DNA from: Notospermus geniculatus
Taxonomy: Eukaryota; Nemertea; Pilidiophora; Heteronemertea; Lineidae
Reading direction: 5' to 3'
Length of the DNA stretch: 64,000 bases
Assembly (NCBI GenBank): GCA_002633025.1
Contig: NMRB01000008.1
Span: forward strand, 394,561-458,560
This document shows, piece after piece, positions 12,616 to 23,967 of this stretch. Made by a program: the position numbers and the translations under genes. The first letter of the stretch is position 1; every line of letters starts with the position of its first letter. The notes beneath the pieces were generated by a model. The model saw only the letters and a program-made list of their open reading frames with translations. It searched no databases and was not told the origin of the DNA.

Positions 12616-15337
12616 AAGTACTTGAATCTCATTGCTTAACACCCTCAGTGTCAGGCAGAGTGATCTACAGCATGTGCTCCCTAACTGACAAATGACAAAG
12701 AATTTTGTCATCATTTGGCCTTTACAAGAAATCCTATGCAAGATAACTTCAATACAGCCACACACAAGGGCCGGAATTTTGAAGTAGCCAAAAACATCCA
12801 GCAACTGAGCCAGCAGCTGTTGTCTTCACAAGTTAATAGAAGATCGAAGAATACAAGTCGCTTCTGCATCTCTCAAAACCATTGCTCAACACTTGACTGA
12901 CATCAGCTATTCACTTTGGCACCCTCAGACATGTCGGATAGATAAAAACCTATTGATCGGGAGGCAAAAGGTGTGATCAGACTTGACGATCTGCCGACGG
13001 ATGGTCCATTGACCAAGGGATGCAAATGGAGTTGGGCAGTGAGGTGAATCTTACTCCTGCCCTCCGTGATTGATGAACTTAGATGTAGTGTAACGTCAAG
13101 CGTACATGCCCTGGGGTGGAATAAATTACAGGAAAAAGATTTGGGGTATGGACCCTAAATCAGTTAAATGGCTTTAACATGGAGTACTCTACTTGTTTGC
13201 TAACAGTGTTGCCATTTGTTTTCAGAACTTCTTATAGATGGATATTCAATGACGTCATCACACGATGTAAACATGCTGCGTGCGCAAATTGGCGCCCTGT
13301 TCCACCAATGACGTTACGTCGTTTGACGTGCGCACGCAAACTGGCGCCGTTGATGACATCATTTTGTAAACAAAAACAGCAGAATGCAACCCGTCTATAC
13401 TGAAGGGTTTCCCTTCATCACTGCAGAGCTGACCTTGTAAATGTCGGAAGTTCAATTTTTTGGCCCAAAATAGATTTCCTGTGATCATTTGGTTCTTCCT
13501 CTCTTCTGTCAAATGATACTGTCAAAGTAATGACCAGTGCAGATGTCCTACCAAAATTCCAATCGGTCACATTTTCATCATTAGGATTCTTTGCATGCTT
13601 ATGACATTTCTCATATAATGTAATTCAAATTGTGGTTGTCAGTGTAGCCATCGTTTGTCTTTGTAAAGTCACTTTGATAATGCGTCTTTTGAATTCCAAG
13701 GCTTACAGAATTCTCTTTCTTCATTCCCATCATGTCTGAAGGACTAGGACAGTGAGTGGGCTTCAGATCAAAGCTTGAATAATCAGTTGGGATCAATCAC
13801 TAGATTTTTTGGAAGATTAACACTTTTTCTGCTGGTGTGGAGGCCAAAAATTATCTGCACATGCCATTCAAGAGAATACCATAAAAACATCTCGCACATA
13901 AACCAACAATTCCCATTCAGATATATTGCACCTTTCAACATGCTATTTCTTATTTGGCAGTCCATCAAGAATATGCAGTGAATTTTTTTGAAATTTCTAC
14001 AGTCAATATAAAACATCCTGATCTAAATTAGTGAAAAATCTCACTGAATTCAAAGCAAAGACATTTGAGCTATACGAGTCAAAAATTGTGCATTTTTTGG
14101 GACAGGATATGTATGTATAGCACCCATTACAACATCTTAGTTGAATTCATCACTACATAGACAAGCTCAGTCTTTACGAACAACACCATTATTGCCATCA
14201 ACAACCAGAGGACCTATAGCCTGCGCGCCGACATGATTTTTTTCCAAGACTGGGGAAATTCCTGGAACTGCTAGAATTCTTGTCTGCAAGGGGATGCCAC
14301 CTGATGCTGAAGCCACATACCAAGCAAATTCTTGTCAACCGCCAACAAAGTATTACCCAGTGAATAATTTACTTCCTTTTCTTCTGAGCAAAGAGAAAGA
14401 AACCAGATAAGAAAACCTCAAAAGAAAACTTAGGAATGCAAGGGTAGTAACTGGACACCATTCATCTGATTATGGACAGGGTCTTGTGTTCAAAGCTTTC
14501 GTCTTGGATGGAGAAACGTATCAGAAATGGCAAGTTTGAGAGAGTGGGGAAAAAATGTACCTTGGTGATTGGATGAATGAAATGGGATACTGCCTCACAC
14601 TTGAGATAAAAGGATGTTAGGATCAAAAGTTGATCCTCACAGGAAGACAAATGCCAAATTGGAGCCTTTTGGAAAAACCTTTCCGTTGCGACAGCATAGT
14701 AGCATATTAGTGAGTGAAGTAATAGGCCTACCATTTTTTGATAGTCTTTTGTGAGAATGATGTGTCTGATATAAAATTTAGGGACTCTGGTTTCCTCCTT
14801 CTTCATTACTGCCCGACAATCAACTCTTCTCAACTGAAAATTGCTTATGCAATGAAGCTTTTCTTGTACAAAGAACCAAAGATGAAGTTATAGCCTGCCA
14901 GGATGATTCAGGATCAGATACTCCCATGATGTTGGAAGATTATAGCCGAACATGAACAAGAATCTGACACAATTCTTTGACAACGTGGGAAACACTGAAA
15001 TCCGACATCCGTTCCTTACAAGAAAGGATTAGCAAAGGAGGGAATTTAAGAGGATTAGCGATCTTTTGTAGTTTAAACACCCAATGTTCCTGTTGCTTGC
15101 TGATAGAAGTATTGAGATGAGCCAAAGGATGAGAGCAAGTGCATCCTGTCAAAGCAGATAATTATGAGAGCAGAATACGAGATGTTGGCTCCCCAGACAC
15201 TCCCTTGAATAGCTATCCTGTAACCACTGCTTCTGACTTGATGTTGACGTTGTAGTGAAATACAGAGTATGCCCAAATTAGATTTTTTCTTCTTTTAAGT
15301 GTTGGGATAAAGTAACTGAAATTCTAACAGGAAAAAG
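12616..15337. repeat. 2.7 kb segment, right member of gap-linked duplicate
   Basis: The second copy of 9897-12614. It runs on without a break into unique sequence at 15338 (CATTACTTTATAACATC), while the left copy stops at the N. No recognised gene. Confidence 0.9.
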
Positions 15338-17668
15338 CATTACTTTATAACATCATGAATTTTGTCAGCCTGCTAACAGTGACAAAAGATGAGGAAAATC
15401 TCGCCAACACAACATCATGCTTATCCGAACACATCATAACAAAGCTGTTTAAAAATCTATAACGATTTTTGTCAACAAACTATCATGCTATCAAATTTAT
15501 AATCACATGGGAGTGAGATAAAGTTATGTAAAATCTCACTTGTCATTGATATTCTATCCAGTTCAATTGGAATGTAACGTCATAAGTAATAGTTATCAAA
15601 AATATATTTTAAACCTTTCAATACAACAGCTAATGTCAAAGAGGTATAGTGTACATGAAGAGTAGTGACACATTTTATGGAAGACTTTGCATGATATACG
15701 TTGCAAACGGCAAAATTTCCACATCGACCAAAGTTCATCTGGCCTCTTCAATGACGGATGCCGACAGCAACTTTCCCAGTCCATCAATGCAAGGCTTCTG
15801 CTAGGCTCAAATTTTTGTTAGCCACAGTAATAGGGAATGTGAAAGCTAAGAGGCTGGCCAAGTTCAGCTTTTCCTTTAGCCACAGAGGTCATTTTTTGGC
15901 TGATTTTGTCGTCATTGTCAATGATTTTCCCTAATTTGCTCTCTGGCTAATGCTAGCGGAAGCCCTGGCAAAGGTCAGAAATATGTTTGGTTGTTCACAG
16001 TTCCATTCCCATCTGAATCTGCCTGAGACAAGAATTGTTATGGAAAACAGTGGGTTGATTCTCAACGTCCTTTTTCTCAACAACATTGCTAACCCATACC
16101 ACCTAGGTAGACCAACAATTGCATCTATGGAAATCAATGGTAAAGAACAGCCATAATGCCTCAATCTCGGCAAGCAATCACCCAAGTTGAAATTGCATCC
16201 CGACTGTCATTTCACATAAACATTCTCATAAAGAACAAATCGATTTTGAGACGGGTGTAAACAAGATGTTGAGAATCAAGTTAAGAGGAAATTATCGATT
16301 TCCGACAATCAATCAATAGTATGATTCCACTTGATTAAATCTTGGATTGCGCTCTCAATCGCCGGCGATTACTGTTATCCGGTAACATGTTATCAGACGC
16401 TCGTGAAAATAGATGACATTTTGCTTGCTGATGCAAATGCTCATCAACGTAGTATGGCTATGTACCAAGTACTGACTAATACCAAGTAATACCATCTGAT
16501 GGGAGAGTGGTGTAACTGATGTGAACCGCAAACAAAATGATTTAGCAAACTATTGTGCTGCTGATAATGTACAAGATGACATGCCATTCATTTACGTGAG
16601 GTGTATAGTTTGGCTACAGGTGGAGGAACAATTCAATTCTCAAGTGCACTGCTGATGGTATGCATTCATGTTGTTCCTGCCAGTTCACTAATTGTTCTGT
16701 GGCAAGTCATCAACATTTTCAGATGCATCTCTTTAAAATCTAAATGATAAATAAAAAGGCAATTTCCAGAGTGTTTGCGAATTTTCGACCCCAACCGGGG
16801 TCTTCTTCAGGCTGGAACTTTACAATCCGAAACTCTAGAACAGACTCAAAATCTAAAGAACCAAAAATCTGCAGCTTCTTTAAGCCTTACCAGCACACGG
16901 TGCTTTTTGAAACCCTTTTAGTACATGCCTGGCATCACCAACAAAGATAAAATGCTTTCAATTTCAAAGTGAAAGTTGCAGCAAGGCTCATCACGTTCTA
17001 AGGAAACTAAAAGCAATGCACAAGAGCACGATCATCATTCAATTTTCTCCCATCTCCCTTTGAATAGGTTCATTTACTGGCTGCAAACATGTAATACGTG
17101 ATTCCATGACTGGAGAATGATATCACGGGATTAGCTTCATTTTATATTGATTCATCGCCAAACGCTGCCCCGTCACATGTCCAACACAATCACATCTAAT
17201 GCAACAGTGGAAAAAATTCATCCTCATTGCTGGCATGTCGAGAATATCATCAATTCAACAGCTTCTCCAACAACTGTTGCTAAATAATGCATCTTCTCAC
17301 AGTTTTTCCAATGTGCTGGATCTCATCAACATGGTACAAATGCTTATTGTGTTCGTGATGAACTGTTCATGCAGCATCCTCTATTCTACAATAGAAGGTC
17401 AAGATGTCGGCAGCATATTACAATTCTTATGAATATAAAAAGGGTATTAGCTCTACAGGCATGACAACAGAACAGTCAGTGGTTATCGACTTCTTAGTCT
17501 CATAATTAAAGGTTAGCAATCCAAAGACCAATGTTCAGAGTACCGTTCTCATTGTGGATGATAAGATGTGTTGAACAAGAGGTCCATGGGCCGGCTACTC
17601 AGCTGACATGTCTCCATTCTGTTCATACCATGGATGAATGCAAATATGCACTCAAGTATAAAATGAAA

Positions 17669-18678
17669 TGGTCCATGGACCATGTGCTCACTGGGTTGGA
17701 CATAATAGTCTAATGACAGAGGGAGGTACATATCAGTTATGAGCAATCTGGGTCAAGTCATTCCCAGAAAAGACTTTGATGATTTTTGGGTTATGCCACC
17801 TGGCGGCCATATTAGATGTCCGATCAGGCTGCAACTTCACATGTACATAAAGGTCATCTGCAGGGGACCACATAGCACATTGGAGCGCTTTGGGTCAAGT
17901 CGTTCCTGAGTTACAGCACTTTGATGATTTTCGAGTTACGCCACCTGGCGGCCATATTGGATGTCCGATCGGGCCGAAACTTCACATGGACATAAAGGTC
18001 ATCTGCAGGGGGCCACATAGCACATTGGAGCGCTTTGGGTTAAGGCGTTCCTGAGTTACAGCACTTTGATGATTTTTGGGTTACGCCACCTGGTGGCCAT
18101 GTTTGAAGTCAAATCAGGCCGAAATTTGACATGCATGTAAAGGTCATCTAGATGGAGGTAAATATCAAATTTGAGCACTCTGCGTCAAGCCGTTCCTGAG
18201 TAATAGCACTTACTTGATTTTCAGGTTACGCCACCTGGCGGCCATATTGGATGTCGAATCGGGCCGAAACTTGGTATTTTTTAAGGTACCCCTCCAATGC
18301 ATGTTTATGCAAGATATGAAGTTGCTCGGTGAAATAATGACAAACTGTGGCAGGTTCGTCACTTTTGTCGAACTTTGACCTCTGTGACCTTGAAAAGTAG
18401 GTCAAATCAAAAACCCGTTATATATGTTATGTATCCTTATTAGCTACACCTATGATAAAAATTTGAAGATGATCTAGTCATTAGTTCAGGAGTTATTGTA
18501 CTTTTTGTGTTTTTGGTTTCCGCCACCTGGTGGCCAAACTGAGAGTCGAATCGGACCGAAACTTGGTGTCGTGGGTCATCTGACCTAGGGGTATATATGT
18601 ACCAAGTTTCAGATCAATAGCTCCAGCGGTTACAAAACGTGCCCTGCTAACGGACAACGACGGACGACGACGACGACG

Positions 18679-18710
<32 letters not shown>

Positions 18711-18764
18711 ACGACGACGGACGACGGACGCTGCACCATCGTAATAGCTCACTCCAGTGAGCTA
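17669..18764 (+). mobile_element. Hairpin-ended, tandem-repeat mobile element (full length)
   Basis: A 1096 bp insertion flanked by ATGAAA on both sides (17663-17668, 18765-18770) and absent from the allelic copy at 21054. The left end is a perfect 14 bp palindrome TGGTCCATGGACCA. Four units of about 145 bp follow (17753-18330), each with a CGCCACCTGGYGGCC core; then a spacer with GTGACCTTGAAAAGTAGGTC, a more diverged fifth unit, a GAC microsatellite (about 18652-18731), and a terminal hairpin TAGCTCACTCCAGTGAGCTA. There are no terminal inverted repeats, no tail and no open frame. The layout resembles tandem-repeat and microsatellite carrying non-autonomous elements such as bivalve pearl or DINE-1-like Helitron relatives, though a Helitron would not make a target duplication. 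Class unresolved. Confidence 0.85.
17753..18330 (+). repeat. Four ~145 bp tandem units inside the element
   Basis: The core GCCACCTGG recurs near 17795, 17939, 18085 and 18229, spacing 144-146. Each unit carries GTTCCTGAGTTACAGCACTT, the core, a GTCCGATCGGGCCGAAACTT-like segment, and AAAGGTCATCTGCAGG. Confidence 0.85.
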
Positions 18765-20120
18765 ATGAAACCTAAAATTTCTTAAGTAATGACCAACTCA
18801 CAAGAAAATTTGCAAAACTGTTGCAACACAAATGTCTTTAAGTTCAGCGATTTCAAGACTCATCTGATCAAACATGACACAGAATTATGCATTAGTGTCA
18901 GTCATGGTAATATCCACTACATGTATGTTCCATCTAATCACAAACCTACTTCAATTTACACAATTGTGTATTTCAATCGCCAACATGAAGGACAGCAAAA
19001 CAAAAGGAATATCCTCTTTCTTCTTATCATGACATGTTAGATTTGCCCAATTGCCAATGGCTATGGCTGTTGACAATGGTGTTGCATACCCAAGAAAACA
19101 GCCTATCAATGAAAAAACAAAAGACTCCTTCTCCTATGTGAGTTATATCCAGAAGCAATACACTTTTTCTGAATAACTTCCCTAAAAGCAGCATACGTTT
19201 GCCATGACGATTTCACAAGGAGTAGCAAGATGAATAGTTTCGCTCTCTGGTTTTTCTCAAACACAATCATGATGTGATTATGAACCACACACAAGTCAGC
19301 AATCAAATAAACAATCATTGTAAAACACAATTACTTAGCTTAGTAAACTGGTATTTTGTGTGGCACCTTTGATCTCTCAATTTTTTTCCAATATTTCATA
19401 CAGCACAGTGTTTTCATAACAAAACAGGTGAACTCGGCATGTTTCATGTTTCGACAGATGGTGTGCAAAAATTCAAGTATTCTGATCCTTCCTCAACTAT
19501 TCCTTGTAAGTGGAGATGGACAAGGTAATTTGCGTGTAAGTTTATATGATGATGTAAAGTATAAAATGAACCACCTGAAGTACACTCAAAAAAGCTATTA
19601 TGTGTTGTTTGCTTGAGCATTACCGCGGAGTGTACATGTAGGTTGATATAAAAATTCACCTGCTTGAGGAAAATGGTAGCAAAACCTTATTTATGAAAGC
19701 TATTCCTATTTCTCATAAAAACACCATTATTAGGTTCATGAGGGATGGGGACATGCAGTAGCCACAACACATTATCAATTACTTCGCAGAAAATGACAAG
19801 CCCTCCCCCCCAAAAAAAATCTTGACACAATGGGAGCAGTCAGCCATACTAATCGCCAAAAGACGGCAGCAAAGTTCTAGCGGACCAATACAATAGAAAA
19901 TTTTTCTGACTGGTGCTCAGTCAACCATGAATGGGTCCGCTAGCCATTGAATTGGACCGTAGTGACACCTATTGGTAGACTGACTGACAGCTCCTATTAA
20001 GCTTCATCCCATTTTCAGTGGAATGATGGTGGTAGAAGTTACCATCAGGCACCAGAGGATGGCATGTATTTTCAAAATAAAATATATGAAAAAAGATTTT
20101 GCAGAAATGCTGAGACTTAC

Positions 20121-20298
20121 CGCTTCAGTGTGAATCGGGTGGACAGCAAACAGTAATCCCGCCAGGGTGGCCGATCTTTTGTCGAAGTTTATCACATTCT
20201 TGCATACGTAAGTAAATAGAAGAGTAGCAACTGTATGAAGAGCAACATTGGTAACGTGGAAGGCAACTGCATTTAGCCCAAACAGCATGTGGTTGAAC
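20121..20298 (-). CDS. TMTC1: TMTC1-like exon 2, second (probably allelic) copy
   Basis: The same 178 bp exon as at 22414-22591, with identical splice sites and the same encoded residues through HPIHTEA. Only intronic flanks differ slightly. It lies in the left member of the 17159-20525 / 20545-22844 duplication, whose two members are joined by a 19-base gap. If both copies were on one chromosome the transcript could not carry both usefully: exon 2 spliced to itself would stay in frame (178 is not a multiple of three, but the entry phase is 2, so a second exon would be read in a shifted frame). This supports an assembly artefact from two haplotypes. Confidence 0.8.
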
Positions 20299-20544
20299 CT
20301 GCAGAGAGAGAGGGGAAAATACGATACTTGGATCAATTTTAGCTGAGAGGGTGTGGTACTAGTGATCTTGGGTTGATGCATCTTGGCACATTGGGTTTTG
20401 GGAAAAGTTCAAAACATTGTCAAATTTGTTGCTATTTGAAACATGATAAGGGAAACCGTACCTTTCATGCCTTTCCACTGCCACTGTGGCCATTTCATCA
20501 CAACCAATAAATGTTCACACCTTACNNNNNNNNNNNNNNNNNNN

Positions 20545-22844
20545 CAAACGCTGCCCCGTCACATGTCCAACACAATCACATCTAATGCAACAGTGGAAAA
20601 AATTCATCCTCATTGCTGGCATGTCGAGAATATCATCAATTCAACAGCTTCTCCAACAACTGTTGCTAAATAATGCATCTTCTCACAGTTTTTCCAATGT
20701 GCTGGATCTCATCAACATGGTACAAATGCTTATTGTGTTCGTGATGAACTGTTCATGCAGCATCCTCTATTCTACAATAGAAGGTCAAGATGTCGGCAGC
20801 ATATTACAATTCTTATGAATATAAAAAGGGTATTAGCTCTACAGGCATGACAACAGAACAGTCAGTGGTTATCGACTTCTTAGTCTCATAATTAAAGGTT
20901 AGCAATCCAAAGACCAATGTTCAGAGTACCGTTCTCATTGTGGATGATAAGATGTGTTGAACAAGAGGCCCATGGGCCGGCTACTCAGCTGACATGTCTC
21001 CATTCTGTTCATACCATGGATGAATGCAAATATGCACTCAAGTATAAAATGAAACCTAAAATTTCTTAAGTAATGACCAACTCACAAGAAACTTTGCAAA
21101 ACTGTTGCAACACAAATTTGTCTTTCAAGTTCAGCAATTTCAAGACTCATCTGATCAAACATGACACAGAATTATGCATTAGTGTCAGTCATGGTAATAT
21201 CCACTACATGTATGTTCCATCTAATCACAAACCTGCTTCAATTTACACAGTTGTGTATTTCAATCACCAACATGAAGGACAGCAAAACAAAAGGAATATC
21301 CTCTTTCTTCTTATCATGACATGTTAGATTTGCCCAATTGCCAATGGCTATGGCTATTGACAATGGTGTTGCATACACCAAGAAAACAGTCTATCAATGA
21401 AAAAAACAAAAGACTCCTACTCCTATGTGAGTTATATCCAGAAGCAATACACTTTTTCTGAATAACTTCCCTAAAAGCAGCATATATGTCTGTCATGATG
21501 ATTTCACAAGGAGTAGCAAGATGAATTTACGAGTTTCGCTCACAGGTTTTTCTCAAACACAATCATGATGTGATTATGAACCACACACAAGTCAGCAATC
21601 AAATAAACAATCATTGTAAAACACAATTACTTTAGCTTAATAAACTGGTATTTTGTGTGGCACCTTTGATCTCTCAAGTTTTTTCCAATATTTCATACAG
21701 CACGGTGTTTTCATAACAAAACAGGTGAACTCTGCATGTTTCATGTTTCGACATATGGTGTGCAAAAATTCAAGTATTCTGATCCTTCCTCAACTATTCC
21801 TTGTAAGTGGAGATGGACAAGGTAATTTGCGTGTAAGTTTATATGATGATGTAAAGTATAAAATGAACCACCTGAAGTACACTCAAAAAAGCTATTATGT
21901 GTTGTTTGCTTGAGCATTACCGCAGTGTACATGTAGGTTGATATAAAAATTCACCTGCTTGAGGAAAATGGTAGCAAAACTTTACGAAAGCTATTCCTAT
22001 TTCTCATAAAAACACCATTATTAGGTTCATGAGGGATGGGGACATGCAGTAGCCAAAATACATTATCAATTACTTCGCGGAAAATGACAAGCCCTCCCCC
22101 CCCCAAAAAAAATCTTGACACAATGGGAGCAGTCAGCCGCGCTCATCGCCAAAAGACGGCAGCAAAGTTCTAGCGGACTAATACAATAGAAAATTTTTCT
22201 GATTGGTGCTCAGTCAACCATGAATGGGTCCGCTAGCCATCGAATTGGGCCGTAGTGACACCTATTGGTCAACTGACTGACAGCTCCTATTAAGCTTCGT
22301 CCCATTTTCAGTGGAATGATGGTGGTGGAAGTTACCATCAGGCACCAGAGGATGGCATGTATTTTCAAAATAAAATATATGAAAAAAGATTTTAGAGAAA
22401 TGCTGAGACTTACCGCTTCAGTGTGAATCGGGTGGACAGCAAACAGTAATCCCGCCAGGGTGGCCGATCTTTTGTCGAAGTTTATCACATTCTTGCATAC
22501 GTAGGTAAATAGAAGAGTAGCAACTGTATGAAGAGCAACATTGGTAACGTGGAAGGCAACTGCATTTAGCCCAAACAGCATGTGGTTGAACCTGCAGAGA
22601 GAGAGGGAAAAATACGATACTTGGATCAATTTTAGCTGAGAGGGTGTGGTACTAGTGATCTTGGGTTGATTATGGCACATCAGGGTTTTGGGAAAAGTTC
22701 AAAACATTATCAAATTTGTCACTATTTGAAACAGGATGTAGAAGGGAAACCATACCTTTCCACTGCCAGTGGCCATTTCATCACAACCAATAAACCATTT
22801 CATCACAAACCAATAACTGCAAATCTTCACACTTTACATTTGTT
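20545..22844. repeat. TMTC1 intron-exon 2 block, right haplotype-like copy
   Basis: Restarts at CAAACGCTGCCCCGTCACAT after the gap, equal to 17165 onward, and carries the empty site of the 1.1 kb element at 21049-21054 (ATGAAA). Contains TMTC1 exon 2 at 22414-22591. Confidence 0.9.
22414..22591 (-). CDS. TMTC1: TMTC1-like, coding exon 2
   Basis: A 178 bp exon bounded by the acceptor CTCTCTCTGCAG and the donor GTAAGT. It continues exon 1 in phase (356 + 178 = 534 bases, 178 codons). It encodes FNHMLFGLNAVAFHVTNVAL and then a hydrophobic stretch ending in LLFAVHPIHTEA, the second and third membrane segments and the HPIHTEAV signature of TMTC proteins. The donor falls after the GCG of HTEA, so the expected GIVGRAD segment would be in the next exon, which I could not find in this window. 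About 4.9 kb of intron separates it from exon 1. A near-identical copy lies at 20121-20298 across an assembly gap. The two copies encode the same residues, so this looks allelic rather than a functional exon duplication. Confidence 0.88.
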
Positions 22845-23042
22845 TATTTTGGGATTCATTGGAAAGATGAACTATTAGAAATGTTATGTATTTCACAGGA
22901 ATCTCAAGCTTTTATAGATATTTTAATTTTCGAAAAAATTGGCCATACTTCATGGGTTTTATAAACTTCTCAATTTTTCCATTATAAAGTACTAAACTTA
23001 TATGAACTGCATGGGGCATGCTACATTCATAAGGATGGACGT

Positions 23043-23216
23043 GAAGACGTCCTCAGTGATGAGGTGATTTAGCTGAGGGCAGTTAGGTCATCCACAATGT
23101 AGAAGTCCTCAGTGATGAGGTGATTTAGCTGAGGGCAGCTAGGTCATCTCCACAATGCAGAAGTCCTCAGTGATGAGGTGATTTAGCTGAGGGCAGCTAC
23201 GTCATCCACAATGCAG
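23043..23216 (+). repeat. Three-copy tandem repeat of 56-59 bp with hairpins
   Basis: Three units of GAAGTCCTCAGTGATGAGG followed by TGATTTAGCTGAGGGCAGCT and GGTCATCCACAATG. Each contains CCTCA-GTGA-TGAGG, a five-pair stem closed by a GNRA-type loop, and AGCTG-AGGG-CAGCT, a second five-pair stem (the first unit has a T breaking it). In TMTC1 intron 1. Confidence 0.85.
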
Positions 23217-23687
23217 TCTCTGAGCACACTTATTCATTTTATGATACATGTATTCAGTCATCAACTCCCGCTACAGTAGGAGACAGTGACAATACAGCAA
23301 GCACACAAACTCCAAGACTAAATTTGATACCAAATACTGATAAAAATTTTTAATAAACAACCCTCAGTGATATGAAACTAATATTTCTGAAGGTACTCAA
23401 GATTTATAATAGCCAAGTACATCAGAAGTGGAGTGCAGAGCAAATATTGGCTGATTCTATTTCTAGAGACTAAGTTAATTATAGACAGTGCAAAATTTAA
23501 ACTGCAACTTAGGATATAGAAAGAGAAGGATAGTAAGATTTGAAAGATTTGTAGTGTCTCAAACATGCCCCAGGAGCATCGCTTTATTACATCATGTCTA
23601 TTCCCCACAGAGGCATTATCTTCCCCCCATATCCATCACGTCTATGAGATTTTGGATGCCCTGTGAGGACATACATTACTAGGTATA

Positions 23688-23967
23688 CAGTAAAACCTCA
23701 CTTAAAGTTAAAGGACACTTCTGTCAGGTCCGGACACCTCTCAATTAAGGACACCAGCTTCTCAGTCCCAATTGGTCCTGTCTCTTCATTTTGACCTCTC
23801 TATTGAGGACACATCTCTATTAAGGTCACCTCTCAATTAAGGACATCAGCTTCTCAGTCCCAATTGGTGGTGTCATTTTGACCTCTCTATTGAAGACAAT
23901 TACCTCTCAATTAAGGACAGCGTCTGGCAGTCCCAAAGGTGTCCCCTACAGAGGAGGTTCCACTCTG
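23688..23967. mobile_element. Pogo/Tigger-like MITE with internal repeats
   Basis: A 280 bp element flanked by TA on both sides, with ends CAGTAAAACCTC and GAGGTTCCACTCTG, the CAGT...ACTG termini usual for pogo/Tigger elements. The interior repeats ACCTCTCAATTAAGGACA and CAGCTTCTCAGTCCCAATTG more than once. No transposase frame. Confidence 0.75.

Larger units (their letters stand above)
17159..20525. repeat. TMTC1 intron-exon 2 block, left haplotype-like copy
   Basis: Matches 20545-22844 except that it contains a 1096 bp insertion at 17669-18764 plus its 6 bp duplication. Includes TMTC1 exon 2. It stops at a 19 N gap (20526-20544), and the matching sequence starts again right after it. Confidence 0.9.

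Noticed and set aside
18652-18731. Coding repeat from the GAC/GACG run
   Set aside because: It is a microsatellite inside the hairpin-ended mobile element and also occurs in shorter form in the other copies.
20121-22591. TMTC1 exon 2 duplication as mutually exclusive exons
   Set aside because: The encoded residues are the same, the flanking introns are equally similar over kilobases, and the copies meet at an assembly gap. Allelic copies explain this better.
23043-23216. Hammerhead ribozyme array, because of the repeated GTGATGAGG
   Set aside because: The required CUGAUGA core and the matching GAAA segment are not present together; only simple hairpins are seen.
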